NCBI GenBank assembly: GCA_034521835.1
Contig: JAXHMA010000004.1
Location: 434,001 to 498,000 of the forward strand
Direction: 5' to 3'
DNA: 64,000 nt
From: JAMQKA01 sp034521835
GTDB taxonomy: Bacteria; Bacteroidota; Rhodothermia; Balneolales; Balneolaceae
The notes under the pieces are model-generated. The model saw only the letters and a program-made list of their open reading frames with translations, was not told the DNA's origin and made no database searches. The position numbers were made by a program, and so were the translations under genes. Of this stretch, positions 26,654-36,667 are shown piece by piece; position 1 is the first letter of the stretch; each line of letters begins with the position of its first letter.

Positions 26654-28537
26654 TTAATCAGAAGGCTTGAAGGTAATGATAATAGTAGTGCCGCCGGACC
26701 CTGAATTGATATCAACATCAGCACCCAGCTGATCTACCAAGGTTTGCACAAGGGTCATCCCGAGCGAATGCGATGAATCGATATCGAAATCTTCGGGCAA
26801 GCCTTGGCCTGTGTCACTGACTCGCATCTCTATATTGTCGTCCTTCTTGTGAAAATCCACTTTAATTATGCCGCTCTGCCCTTTTTTAAAGGCGTGCTTA
26901 AACGCATTGGTCAAGAGTTCATTCAGTATCAATCCACATGGTACCGCCTGATTGATACCAAGACTAATCTCCTCTGCATTATTTTGGATTTCTATCCTAT
27001 TACCTTCTCCCGAGAAAATACCTGAAATATAGTCCGTCAACTGGTTGACATAGGTTTTCATCTCAATGCTGGAGAGGGAGTTGGACTGGTACAACTTTTC
27101 GTGCACCATAGCGATGGATTGAATACGCGACTGGCTTTCGCGGAGCTCTCGCAGCACTACTTCATTCTCAGCGTTGAAGGCTTGCAGATCTAGCAATCCC
27201 GATATAACGGCCAGGTTATTTTTAACACGATGGTGTATCTCGGAGAGCAGCACCTCTTTTTCTTTGAGTGATTCCTTAAGCTTGTGCTCGGCTTGCTGCT
27301 GCTCGGTAATGTCTATGCCGGTACCCACAATATATTGCTGGCCTTCGTCATCGAATTGGCGTTCGGTAAACAGGTAGCAGGCGGTGCTTCCGTCTTTCTT
27401 TTGGACCCTCGCTACAGTTGAGCGTTCTTCCATTTCGAAACTCTTTTTAACATCGGCCATCTGCTCAGCCCGCTGCTCTGGCGGGAAAAGATCTTCCACG
27501 GTCATTTCAGTCAGTTCTTCACGGCTATATCCGAGCTCCCGCTTAAAATTATCGTTAACCCGCACAAAATTGAAAGCGGCATCCAGCATATAGAACACCC
27601 CGGGCAGGCTGTTAATCGCTACTTCAACAAAGTTTTTCTCCCGTTTCAGATGCTGGTTGGCTTCCTTGCGATGGGTGATATTCCGATTAATCCCCACCCA
27701 ATAGATCTCATCATCCCTCTCTGCAGGGAAAGGGGCCATATCCAGTTCAACCCAATAGGTTGACCCGTCCTTTTTGTAGTTGATAAATTCTACACGGAGC
27801 GGCGCTATATCACTGACCTGTTCTTCTATATAGTGCAATGCCTCTTGCGAAGTTTTTTCTCCATGCAAAAAGGTGGGGGTTTTCCCTTTAACTTCGTCGG
27901 ATGAATAACCCGTAAATTCTTCAAATGACCGGTTTACAAATACAATGTTTGAATCCAGCGGATCGGACTTTGGGGCTTTTGTTATCACCACCATATCGTT
28001 GATATTTTCAATCGCCATTTCGAGCAGCTTCAGACGGCGATTGGCCATCATCAAATCTACAGTTCGCTCTTCAATTCTCTTCTCAAGCTGCCGGTTCAAA
28101 AATTGAAGTTTCCTTTCAGCATCCTTCCGTTCAGTCACTTCAACCGAAGATCCCACAACGGTTTCCGGGGTTCCTTCTTCATCTCGAATCAGTTTAACTT
28201 CATCATGCAGCCAAATGTAGTGGCCCTGCCCATGCTTAAACCGGTACTCTACAGAGAATTGCTCAGTGTCATAAATCGACTTGAATTTTTCCGCTACTTC
28301 CTCGCGATCTTCGGGATGGATTCTTTCCGTCCAGAAGGTTTCATCTTCCCAAAATTTATCAATGGCAAGCCCGAGCACCTCTGATACATTGCCGCTCATA
28401 AAGAGCAGTGGAAAATGCTTTTTCGCTTTACAGTGATAAAATATGATTGAACTGGCTGACAGCAGCTCCTCCAAAGGATAGGAAAGCGAAGATGATGGTG
28501 TATTTTTAGCTTTCCCGAAGTGATTTTTTTGCTCCAT
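26654..28537 (-). CDS. PAS-domain sensor histidine kinase (HisKA_2 type)
   Basis: The 627-residue protein has no membrane segment. Three PAS domains lie at about 25-137, 172-290 and 300-412, with a coiled coil (~138-170) after the first. The HisKA_2 dimerisation box EIHHRVKNNLAVISGLLDLQ (His ~435/436) is followed by an HATPase with GLILNELLTNAFKHAF (N box) and DTGQGLPED (G box). It should sense a cytoplasmic signal and phosphorylate a separate regulator; no response regulator is adjacent, so it is an orphan kinase. Confidence 0.9.
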   Translation of the reverse strand: MEQKNHFGKAKNTPSSSLSYPLEELLSASSIIFYHCKAKKHFPLLFMSGNVSEVLGLAIDKFWEDETFWTERIHPEDREEVAEKFKSIYDTEQFSVEYRFKHGQGHYIWLHDEVKLIRDEEGTPETVVGSSVEVTERKDAERKLQFLNRQLEKRIEERTVDLMMANRRLKLLEMAIENINDMVVITKAPKSDPLDSNIVFVNRSFEEFTGYSSDEVKGKTPTFLHGEKTSQEALHYIEEQVSDIAPLRVEFINYKKDGSTYWVELDMAPFPAERDDEIYWVGINRNITHRKEANQHLKREKNFVEVAINSLPGVFYMLDAAFNFVRVNDNFKRELGYSREELTEMTVEDLFPPEQRAEQMADVKKSFEMEERSTVARVQKKDGSTACYLFTERQFDDEGQQYIVGTGIDITEQQQAEHKLKESLKEKEVLLSEIHHRVKNNLAVISGLLDLQAFNAENEVVLRELRESQSRIQSIAMVHEKLYQSNSLSSIEMKTYVNQLTDYISGIFSGEGNRIEIQNNAEEISLGINQAVPCGLILNELLTNAFKHAFKKGQSGIIKVDFHKKDDNIEMRVSDTGQGLPEDFDIDSSHSLGMTLVQTLVDQLGADVDINSGSGGTTIIITFKPSD

Positions 28538-28764
28538 AGCGTATACTGTAATTTATACCGATTCGAACTATTCCTGATCAATACATCATGAAAGGCGGAG
28601 AATTATCGACTCGGACTACTTACTCCTAAATGTTCTAAACTGAAATCTGAGAGGATTAACCTTCAGCACAAATATTTCTTATTGTTCCTCTCTAGCCATC
28701 TCTCATTTCATTTCCAATTTAATAATAAAGCATCGAAAAACAAGAACAATCGAGGCAAATTAGC

Positions 28765-29654
28765 TTACCTTAATGAACTGTCATCTGGAGATTTCGCGGC
28801 CCCCTTTTTTTCGTTGATTTCTATGGGAATTGCACTGGTGGCCTCACCGCTATAGAGCGATACGTGGGGGAACGGAATCTCGATGTTCTCCTCATCAAGG
28901 TGGGCCTTAATCTCTTCATAAATAGAGTTTTTAAGCAGAAGCCATTCATCAGACTTTCCCCATACGCGAAGCTGCAGATCAATTGATGAGGCCCCAAAAG
29001 CATTGAATATAATTCGGGGTTCCGGCTCGGCCAGGCTGTACTCATTCTTTTCAGCTACCTTTAACAACACGTTACGGACTTCACCTATATCCTCTTTATA
29101 AGCTACCGAAACCAGGGCATCGAACCGGCGGATGGGAAAACGGGTAAGATTGATCACCTCCGTTTTAATGATCATTTCGTTGGGAATGCGGACAAATTGG
29201 TTGTCAAAGGTCCTCAGTTTAACGGAAAGCATATCAATAGACATCACGATTCCTGTGGAAGTGTTCACCGTAATAATATCATCCACCTTAAACGGCTGTT
29301 CGGCAATAAGAAACAGACCGCTTATTATATTGGACACACTGGTTTGAGAGGCAAATCCCAGGGCTACTCCTAAAATGCCTGCCGCCCCCAGCAGCGGTGC
29401 TAAACTCACACCCAGTTGCCCCATCACCGTTACCACCAGGATCGTCAGGCCGGTGTAAAACACAATCTTACCAGCCAGCATGCCATAGTGAGAGGCATAT
29501 CGCTTGGTGAAAAAGGCACGCGCCCACCCCGCAGCATAAACACCACCGGCAAACCGATAGCAATGAGCATGGCTACACGGATAGAAAGCGCTATAAACTC
29601 TTCGGATACAATAGTTTCGATTGAGAAATTAGAAACACTCGTAGAATCTTGCAT
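28765..29654 (-). CDS. MscS family mechanosensitive channel (frameshift near 29515)
   Basis: The larger frame (28765-29481) contains the pore helix and beta domain (LGAAGILGVALGFASQTSVSN, EQPFKVDDIITVNTSTG, FVRIPNEMIIKTEVINLTR). The N-terminal frame (from 29654) supplies one membrane helix (RVAMLIAIGLPVVFML) and then breaks at about 29515, where a G-rich stretch lets the text continue as WARAFFTKRYASHYG. Corrected, the protein is about 295 residues. The upstream DUF432 gene is on the same strand 14 bases away, so the two are probably co-transcribed. Confidence 0.82.
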
Positions 29655-29668
29655 AAGTAAAACGGTCG

Positions 29669-30469
29669 TTATCGTGCGGTGATAAAGGTATCGTCAAACA
29701 GCCTTTTGAAAGTACGCGTGGCCAAACTTGTATGTATAGGATTTCGAGCCTTGCTTAGAAGTTCTGCCTTCCCCAGATTAGGTGGGAGTTTACCTGTCAT
29801 GATAATGTCGCTGTCGGAATCTTCTCCATGGTGTACAATCTTTGTTTCGCCCGCCCACAATTCTTGCTGATAGCGATAAATACCAAGCCGCTCCACCCGT
29901 AGACAGAATCTCTCAAAATTTAGGTCCATAGCCCCTTTATTAGTGATCCAGATCGGACAGTTCACATAATAATCACGGGGTTCAACGCCCTCCAGGCTAC
30001 GTCGTGCCTTGGTGGGCGACCAGTAACACAACTCTCCTTCAACCGGAGTTCCAAACCAAGTTTTTGACAGCTGAACGCTTGGTATCTCCTTCAGCATATA
30101 GCTTGACTTAGCTGAGCCTATCCGCAGCCAGATGGGGATGCGGGTAAATATCTGAATCCTGGCACCGGGAGGTATCGTCAGCGGGTATTCGGAGCTTATA
30201 ACAATCGGCAGGTCGGGGAAAACAGGGCTTACATTGAGCTTATCCACATCGGGATCGTAGGCCCAGCGCGACCACGAGAGGCTTTCCGGCGGTGCCGACT
30301 CTTTGCTTATCTGTTCTAAAGCCTGCTCTCCGTACTGGTGGGCAATCCACACCTCCTCATTTTTGTTCTGGATCCACACATGCAATGTTCCCAGCACCAA
30401 GTGCACGGGCGGGGGTCCTTCATTAACTTTATATTGTCTCCAGATATCATTACTCATAGTTGTATTCAT
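29669..30469 (-). CDS. DUF432 domain protein
   Basis: The 266-residue, beta-rich, cytoplasmic protein has family-like segments: YWSPTKARRSLEGV, YVNCPIWITNKGAMDLNFER, and GKLPPNLGKAELLSKARNP. DUF432 genes are often found beside MscS channel genes, as here; a role in channel function or osmotic adaptation is inference. A second ATG lies four codons in. Confidence 0.78.
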   Translation of the reverse strand: MNTTMSNDIWRQYKVNEGPPPVHLVLGTLHVWIQNKNEEVWIAHQYGEQALEQISKESAPPESLSWSRWAYDPDVDKLNVSPVFPDLPIVISSEYPLTIPPGARIQIFTRIPIWLRIGSAKSSYMLKEIPSVQLSKTWFGTPVEGELCYWSPTKARRSLEGVEPRDYYVNCPIWITNKGAMDLNFERFCLRVERLGIYRYQQELWAGETKIVHHGEDSDSDIIMTGKLPPNLGKAELLSKARNPIHTSLATRTFKRLFDDTFITAR

Positions 30470-30716
30470 TTGGATTTAAACCAGAACTCCAGACACCGGG
30501 AATATCATCATTTTTACGTAGCCACCAAAAGAGAAATAACCTGTGTGATCCCCAAACTTCATAGGCAACTACAGTTCTAAAATGTGAAAAATCCTGTATA
30601 TTTTTTAAGACCTTTATATTCAAGCATATAACAGAATATTTAAAATCACGTTAGAATAAAGGGGATAAATTCGTCTCCCACCGGTTCTGCCCGGATTTTT
30701 AATTAACCTTATTACG

Positions 30717-31124
30717 ATGAAACCGCTCAGGTACTTTTTGTTCAGTTGTATGCTCACGGCACTCCTGGCCGCGTGTGCTACGGTGTCCGGACGAAAACGA
30801 GCGGACCTATCCCAAGCCGGTAACTATCCCCAAGTCACCCTGCAACAACTCATTGAAAGCAGCTCTATCCAAGCTAGGGACACCCTCAATATTGAGGTGG
30901 TTGTCATTGAAATTTTCAAATGTGATGATACTACGGTGTGCAATCGTGAAGATGGTATTACCGTTGCTGAAAGTGCCGGCGATGAGCAAACCCTGCAAAT
31001 CCCTGCCGTTGAACCCTATCAGTTTGAGCGAAATCGCGAATACCGCTTTTCGATTGAGATCTATTATGATGAGCCCACCAATTCCAGCGAGTTGCGGATT
31101 CTCGGGTACAGCCTGCTACAGTAG
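30717..31124 (+). CDS. Hypothetical lipoprotein
   Basis: The 135-residue protein has a lipoprotein signal (YFLFSCMLTALLAAC, lipobox LAAC). The mature part, about 115 residues, contains DTLNIEVVVIEIFKCDDTTVCNREDG and a beta-rich end (REYRFSIEIYYDEPTNSSEL), compatible with a small OB-like or Ig-like domain. No family is recognised. Confidence 0.6.
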   Translation: MKPLRYFLFSCMLTALLAACATVSGRKRADLSQAGNYPQVTLQQLIESSSIQARDTLNIEVVVIEIFKCDDTTVCNREDGITVAESAGDEQTLQIPAVEPYQFERNREYRFSIEIYYDEPTNSSELRILGYSLLQ

Positions 31125-31272
31125 ATTAGCCCTGCTCAATCAATGCCTTATTATGTGAAGCCGCAGGCATAGTTCTTTATCTGCTTGCATTTATCAATAC
31201 TCTGTGTAGCTTTACAGTGGTTTTTAAACACTCTGGAAAGCACTCATTTAAACTAAAAAAGCGAGCACAATA

Positions 31273-31677
31273 ATGAATACGTTTCTCATTTTCACCTTGA
31301 TTTCTTGCCTGGCCGTACCTGCATTGGCCCAGCAAAACAGCAGTTCAAACGCCGAATCAGTAGATGGCCCATTTGTGCACACAGTCTATTTCTGGCTAAA
31401 TAACCCCGACAGCGAATCAGATCACAACAAACTGCTTGAAGGACTACGTATGATTGAGAAGATCGACTTGATTCAGGATGGATATATTGGCGTGCCTGCA
31501 CCGACCTCGCGAGGGGTAATTGACAGCAGCTACGACTTTTCCATCACCTTTATTTTTGAAAACATGGAGGATGAGCAGGCATACCAGACTCATCCCACCC
31601 ACCTGGAGTTTGTGGAGAAATACTCCAGCCTTTGGGATAAAGTGGTTGTCTATGACGCCGTACCTCCAAGCGAATAA
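31273..31677 (+). CDS. Exported Dabb (stress-responsive A/B barrel) domain protein
   Basis: The 134-residue protein has a signal peptide (NTFLIFTLISCLAVPALAQQ). A Dabb ferredoxin-like domain follows: FVHTVYFWLNNP (strand with His), LIQDGYIGVPAPTSRG, SYDFSITFIFENMEDEQAYQ, HPTHLEFVEKYSSLWDKVVVYD. Dabb proteins form dimeric barrels; several are plant stress proteins or bacterial enzymes of unclear substrate. Export is unusual for a Dabb protein but fits this lineage. Confidence 0.82.
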   Translation: MNTFLIFTLISCLAVPALAQQNSSSNAESVDGPFVHTVYFWLNNPDSESDHNKLLEGLRMIEKIDLIQDGYIGVPAPTSRGVIDSSYDFSITFIFENMEDEQAYQTHPTHLEFVEKYSSLWDKVVVYDAVPPSE

Positions 31678-32240
31678 TTCTTCATACAAAATTACTGATC
31701 AATCTTGTTCTGTAGGATAGAAAAGGCACAGGTTTTGACAAAAGACCGTGCCTTTTACTATCTGCCGGTTAGTTCAGATTACAGGGCATTATAAAGTTCA
31801 TAGCTACATCAAAGAGAATTAGTTCGGCCTTTAGGGCGGCATGCAGTTCAACAGAGAGCCGATCCAGCTCGATCAGTGCCCTTTTGTACAGCTTCGGAGG
31901 ATGAATTCATAATTATTTTTGCAGATTCCATCTATAGGGAATCAACGTACAGTGACGGACGATTGGTTTACGCAGAAATTCCGAACGAGATGGGAGTAAC
32001 CTACATCGAATTTCGATAAGGCGGTACAATCCACCCTGCGTGTTTTCTTCCTTTACCACCCGTCTTTATCCCTTCCAACCGACTTTCACTGGCTATTCCA
32101 GCCAGCGAAAAACTATATGGCAGTTTCCACTAAAAATCTCGCAATAACCAGGTTGGCGAACACTGAACGCCCTATTCTTGTATACGTTATGCTTTAGACC
32201 GAATTATAAAATCTATCACAAATCAAAGAGGGAATTTAGT
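31678..32240. other. Intergenic region with terminator and possible gene remnants
   Basis: After the Dabb terminator, about 480 bases hold only degraded coding signs. A minus-strand frame at 31769-31906 without a start reads PPKLYKRALIELDRLSVEL. A plus-strand frame ending at about 32019 reads SDGRLVYAEIPNEMGVTYIE. They overlap in part, so at most one is real. No family is recognised. Confidence 0.3.
31721..31756. terminator. Terminator hairpin after the Dabb gene
   Basis: A 9-bp perfect stem (AAAAGGCAC 31721-31729, GTGCCTTTT 31748-31756) with an 18-base loop; both arms end in A/T runs, so it can act in both directions. Confidence 0.7.
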
Positions 32241-32525
32241 ATGGCTTTAATCGAAAAAGGTGATTTGAAATACGATTATTCATGGACTTCAAATCTCGGT
32301 AAAAACCCCAAATTTGAAGGGAAACCGGACAGCAACCTATTTGATCGTGAGGAGGGGCATGAAGTATTGTATCTAATCAATGAATATGCGAAGGAGAATA
32401 ATATTGATGATAAGGAGACAGCACGTGAGATAGAAAACCAGCTGCGTAAGAACCTGGACAAAAACCTTACCACCCAGCGCAGTGTGTTTGAGTGGATCAC
32501 ATCTCGTTTTAAAAACAAAAGTTAA
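32241..32525 (+). CDS. Hypothetical small cytoplasmic protein
   Basis: The 94-residue protein is charged and helical, with no signal peptide. It starts at the ATG at 32241 (MALIEKGDLKYDYSWTS) with a weak AGAGGG ribosome site; the open frame extends upstream to 32178 but that part is not protein-like. The C-terminal half (ENNIDDKETAREIENQLRKN) looks like a helical hairpin. Family unknown. Confidence 0.55.
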   Translation: MALIEKGDLKYDYSWTSNLGKNPKFEGKPDSNLFDREEGHEVLYLINEYAKENNIDDKETAREIENQLRKNLDKNLTTQRSVFEWITSRFKNKS

Positions 32526-32651
32526 TGAGATGATGGATGCGATGAAACGGAAAGAAGAAAAAGCTGTCGGGGGGGGTTACTTGAATTAATGTTAAAAGTT
32601 CGTTCAGCAAGCATAGCCCCCCCCTACATCATTAAATCCAGCAAAGCGTTC

Positions 32652-33125
32652 TTAAAATTCGCTGCTGAGCATATCGCAGATATCCTCAAGCATGCGGCGA
32701 TGTTCACTCGTAATGGAATTCTTGGTGTGGGAGTCAATATCAAGCTCCCCTACCAAATTGCCATTTTTTAAGATAGGTACCACAATTTCTGCTTTTACGT
32801 GGATACTGCACGCAAGGTAATTATCTTCTTCGCTCACATCCTGTACGACAAACGTTTGCTCGGTATCAGCAGCCTGCCCGCAAATACCCTTGCCAAACGG
32901 AATGCGGGTATGGTCGGTGGCTTCGCCCACATAGGGTCCAAGAACCAACTCGCGGTCTGCCTCTGGATCCACCAGGTAAAACCCGACCCAATCGAACGCC
33001 TCAACTTCATCATCCAGCAATTCACAGATGGCAAAAAGTTTTTCATCTCTCGATACCGGGCGATCCAAGATATTTTCTGCCCTGCTGATGATTGCTTCTT
33101 TATTTTCTACTGTTGTAATACTCAT
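32652..33125 (-). CDS. GAF domain protein, free methionine-(R)-sulfoxide reductase type
   Basis: The 157-residue protein is a single GAF domain of the fRMsr family: FDWVGFYLVDPEADRELVLG, RIPFGKGICGQAA, YLACSIHVKAEIVVPI, and GELDIDSHTKNSI. In E. coli MsrC, three cysteines (84, 94, 118) act together. The ones in GKGICG and YLAC are present here, but the first is absent (YVGEATDHTRI). Two cysteines may still support the reaction, but activity is not certain. Confidence 0.82.
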   Translation of the reverse strand: MSITTVENKEAIISRAENILDRPVSRDEKLFAICELLDDEVEAFDWVGFYLVDPEADRELVLGPYVGEATDHTRIPFGKGICGQAADTEQTFVVQDVSEEDNYLACSIHVKAEIVVPILKNGNLVGELDIDSHTKNSITSEHRRMLEDICDMLSSEF

Positions 33126-33306
33126 AATCGAACTGGTTTATAAATTTTTACGCTTGTCTATTAAATCTAATATTTAATTATCCAATTCCCCAACGTGCAT
33201 TTTTCTAAATCTTTTTAATTGAATTAGGGTTTCTTAAAGTTCACAATATCATACTTATAAACGATGGTGCTCGGGATAATTGTATCTTTCTACGTGTATT
33301 TAGAAT

Positions 33307-34083
33307 CTAATTCTCATCTCGATTAACTCGTTCTGCTACCAGCCTCATGCCGTTAAGCGTAAGCATTGGGTCAACCTGGTCAAAATAATCGGTATAGGGT
33401 GCCACTGTTGATGAGAGTCCGCCGGTGGCAACGACTTTAGCCTGGGTTCCAAGCTCTTTTCGCATCCGCTCGATGAGCCCTTCCACCATGCAGAGATGTC
33501 CCAGTACCAGCCCCGATTGCATCGCCTCCACCGTATTCCTCCCGATCGCTTTTTCCGGCGGTTCAAGCGGGATCTGCGTGAGCTGAGCTGTGCGCTCCAC
33601 CAAGGCATCGGTAGTAATTTTTAGCCCGGAGCCGATCGCCCCACCCAGGAACACGCCCGGTTCTTCAATCGCCATAACGGTGGTAGCCGAGCCGAAATCC
33701 ACCACAATACAGGTTTCTTTAAAATAATCATAGGCAGCTACGGCATCGGCCACCAAGTCGGCACCCACAGTTTGAGGGTCCCGGGCTTTCACGGCTATAC
33801 CGGTATCCAGCGCGCCGTGCAACACCAGTGGCTCAACGCCTGTTTTCTGGCGTAGAATAGTTTTAAAAGATGCGGTAAGCTGTGGCACCACACTGCTGAT
33901 AATCATATTTTCCAATCCATTGTACGATCGGTTTTGCTGGCTGAACAAGCTATCCAAAATAATAGAATACTCATCTGCCGTGCGATCTGTTGAGGTCTGA
34001 ACCCTCCAGGTATTTAGCCATTCACCTTCAGAATATATTCCGATTACAATATTCGTATTGCCGATATCTACTGTTAGCAACAT
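33307..34083 (-). CDS. coaX: Type III pantothenate kinase
   Basis: The 258-residue protein has the ASKHA-fold opening LLTVDIGNTNIVIGIYS, GADLVADAVAAYDYF, CIVVDFGSATTVMAIEEPG and the glycine-rich FLGGAIGSGLKI. It phosphorylates pantothenate in the first step of coenzyme A synthesis. The length is normal and the motifs are intact. Confidence 0.95.
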   Translation of the reverse strand: MLLTVDIGNTNIVIGIYSEGEWLNTWRVQTSTDRTADEYSIILDSLFSQQNRSYNGLENMIISSVVPQLTASFKTILRQKTGVEPLVLHGALDTGIAVKARDPQTVGADLVADAVAAYDYFKETCIVVDFGSATTVMAIEEPGVFLGGAIGSGLKITTDALVERTAQLTQIPLEPPEKAIGRNTVEAMQSGLVLGHLCMVEGLIERMRKELGTQAKVVATGGLSSTVAPYTDYFDQVDPMLTLNGMRLVAERVNRDEN

Positions 34084-34222
34084 GGTATTTACTATAAATT
34101 TGAGCGGTTACCTGGTTAAGCTATTAAATATATGCGCGTCAGGGCTTTTAGTCATTTGGATTCTTACTCCTATTCTGCTATGCTAAGAACGGTAATTTTT
34201 AATTAAAACACATACTCCGATT

Positions 34223-34465
34223 ATGGCTGAGCCAACTGTAGCACAACAAGGCCCCTTTGTGATGAAAATTGAACCCGGAAATTATGCGTGGTGTGCCTGC
34301 GGTGAATCTGATAATCAACCATATTGCGACGGATCACACACCAGTACCGAGTTTTCTCCAATAGTAGAAAAAATAGAAGAGCCCCAAAAGGTAGCATGGT
34401 GCGGCTGTAAGCACTCCGGCTCCAAACCATTCTGTGACGGAACCCATGCTAAACTGGACAATTAG
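34223..34465 (+). CDS. CDGSH iron-sulfur domain protein with two domains
   Basis: The 80-residue protein has two CDGSH-type sites: YAWCACGESDNQPYCDGSH and VAWCGCKHSGSKPFCDGTH. Each has the Cys-X-Cys-X(n)-Cys-X3-His pattern binding a 2Fe-2S cluster. Such proteins transfer clusters or electrons. A DinB-like gene follows 8 bases after the stop, probably in one transcript. Confidence 0.9.
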   Translation: MAEPTVAQQGPFVMKIEPGNYAWCACGESDNQPYCDGSHTSTEFSPIVEKIEEPQKVAWCGCKHSGSKPFCDGTHAKLDN

Positions 34466-34473
34466 GCATTGTT

Positions 34474-34947
34474 ATGACTTCTGCTGAACGCCTGCAAAAA
34501 CTTTTCAAATATGATCTTTGGGCAAACAACAGGGTTTTACATTCGCTGGAAACCCACTCCGGTTTTGAAAAAAGAGGCCGGGCAACGGACTTTTTAAATC
34601 ACATAATCGGAACTCAACACCACTGGTATCATTCGGTAACGGGCACAGAGCTGCCCAACACCGAGATCTGGCCCGATTTTTTACTGGTCGATTGTCAAGC
34701 CTTGATTCAAGCCAACTTTCAACGGTGGACTGATCTGGTTGAGGAGCGGAGTCATAATCTAGACTCCGCCATTATTTACCGAACCAGCAAGAACGAACAG
34801 CATGAATCACTTCTTTCCGATATCCTGCACCACCTGATTATTCACGGGCAGCACCACCGCTCCCAGATAGCGTTGCTCCTCCGGGGGGCCGAAATAGATC
34901 CACCAGCCACTGATTTTATCTTCTACGCGCGGCAGATGCAAACCTGA
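34474..34947 (+). CDS. DinB family protein
   Basis: The 157-residue four-helix protein opens LQKLFKYDLWANNRVLHSL. Its metal-binding histidines are in HIIGTQHHWYHSV and HHLIIHGQHHRSQIA, the DinB/YfiT pattern. Members are thiol- or metal-dependent transferases, or of unknown function. It is 8 bases downstream of the CDGSH gene. Confidence 0.8.
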   Translation: MTSAERLQKLFKYDLWANNRVLHSLETHSGFEKRGRATDFLNHIIGTQHHWYHSVTGTELPNTEIWPDFLLVDCQALIQANFQRWTDLVEERSHNLDSAIIYRTSKNEQHESLLSDILHHLIIHGQHHRSQIALLLRGAEIDPPATDFIFYARQMQT

Positions 34948-35057
34948 GAAATCCAATTTTGCAAATTTCAATACACTGTTAGCATTCTGATACGGGCTTT
35001 ATTAGTTTTGGCCCCTCATTCTGTATTTACTGAATAACTTTACCGGAGGACCTAACC

Positions 35058-36438
35058 CTGAAATATATTGAAGATTTTTTAGCGGCATTTTCCAGCTTTA
35101 TGTGGGGAACACCCCTTGTCATTTTGCTGGGTGGCGGCGGGCTGTTCTTCATGATCTACTCTCGGTTTATCCCCTTCCGCCACTTCCGGCACGCCCTCAA
35201 TGTGTTGCGCGGTAAATATGACGACCCCGACGATCCAGGCGACATCAACCATTTTCAGGCGCTGGCCAGTGCCTTGGCCGCTACTATCAGGATTGGGCAA
35301 TATCAGCGGCGTGGCTGTAGCCATTGCCACAGGTGGTCCCGGCGCTGTATTCTGGATGTGGGTTAGTGCTTTCCTGGGTATTGCCACTAAATTCTTTACC
35401 TGTACGCTCTCCATTATGTACCGCGGATACGATTCGGAAGGTAAACTGCAGGGAGGCACTATGTACATGGTCATGGAGGGTCTCGGTAAAAAATGGAAAC
35501 CGCTGGCCGTACTTTTCTCCATTGCAGGCCTGTTTGGTGCTCTTCCCATTTTCCAGGCCAACCAGCTTACGCAAATACTTCGTGATGTAATCTACATCCC
35601 CAACGGCTGGGTGACACAGGAAGCCCATTTTACGGGTGACCTGATCACCGGGCTTGTAATTTTCGGAATCGTGTCGCTGGTTATTTTTGGTGGAATTAAA
35701 CGAATCGGACGGGTGGCCTCAAAATTGGTCCCCGCTATGGTTGTTCTGTATGTCGGGTCTGCCTTGGCCATTCTTTTTGCGCATTACGATGTTATTCCTC
35801 AATATCTATATCTCATTGTGACCGATGCTTTCACTGCACAAGCTGCCATGGGAGGTGCTCTTGGCCAGCTTATTGTCACTGGTTTTAAACGGGCGGCATT
35901 CTCAAACGAGGCCGGTATCGGAACGGCGACCCTGGCACACGGTGCAGCCAAAACCAAAGAACCCATACGCGAAGGACTTGTTGCCATGCTGGGCCCGGCC
36001 ATTGACACCCTGCTGGTCTGCACCATGACCGCCCTGGTTATTTTAGTATCGGGTGCCTGGCAGTCCGGAAATGAAAACGGTATTATTTTAACGGCCTCTG
36101 CCTTTCAGGAGGCACTTGGAGATCTGGGCCCATATCTGCTCGTACTTTGCGTGTCTGTGTTTGCCTTTAGCTCTCTATTCACATATTCCTACTACGGCAC
36201 CAAATGTATGGGCTTTTTGATTGGCGCCGAGAAGCAACACTACTATAACTATTTTTATGTTGTGTCCATTGTAATGGGAGCGGTTACGACCTTGAGTTCA
36301 GTCATTAACCTGATCGACGGCATGTTTGCTCTAATGGCGATTCCAACGGTTGTCACATCGCTGATCCTGGCCCCCAAAGTGATCGATGCCGCAAAAGATT
36401 ATTTCTCCCGGATCGATACGTTCGAGGTATTTAAATAA
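35058..36438 (+). CDS. Sodium:alanine symporter (AGCS family), frameshift near 35290
   Basis: The protein has about ten membrane segments and family motifs GNISGVAVAIATGGPGAVFW, AFSNEAGIGTATLAHGAAKT and MALMAIPT-type ends. The N-terminal frame (MWGTPLVILLGGGGLFFMIY) and the main frame overlap. One extra base around 35290 separates LASALAATI from GLGNISG, which join naturally. I place the start at a CTG (35058), because GGAGGA lies 7 bases before it and the frame upstream of the first ATG (35100) reads KYIEDFLAAFSSF, as in homologues. A sequencing error in ATG is an alternative. Confidence 0.85.
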
Positions 36439-36500
36439 CCGTTCTCTGCAACTATTTTAAATTGAATTGTCTTCTGATTCTTCATCAGTATAGCTTGTCG

Positions 36501-36565
36501 GCTGCCTTTTCTACGCAAGAGCCTGATACGTAAGCACCTCAACTTGAAAGGCTTAAAAAGGCAGC
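36501..36565 (+). terminator. Inverted repeat after the AGCS gene, possible terminator
   Basis: GCTGCCTTTT (36501-36510) and AAAAGGCAGC (36556-36565) form a 10-bp stem with a long 45-base loop. A T6 run follows at 36574. The long loop makes this a weak call. Confidence 0.35.
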
Positions 36566-36667
36566 ATTTGAAATTTTTTCTTTAAAAAACAGGCCATTCT
36601 GAAACTTCCGATTTAGATGTAGCGTACGTCATGCATGTACTAACCACAATAAAAATCAGGAGTTATT

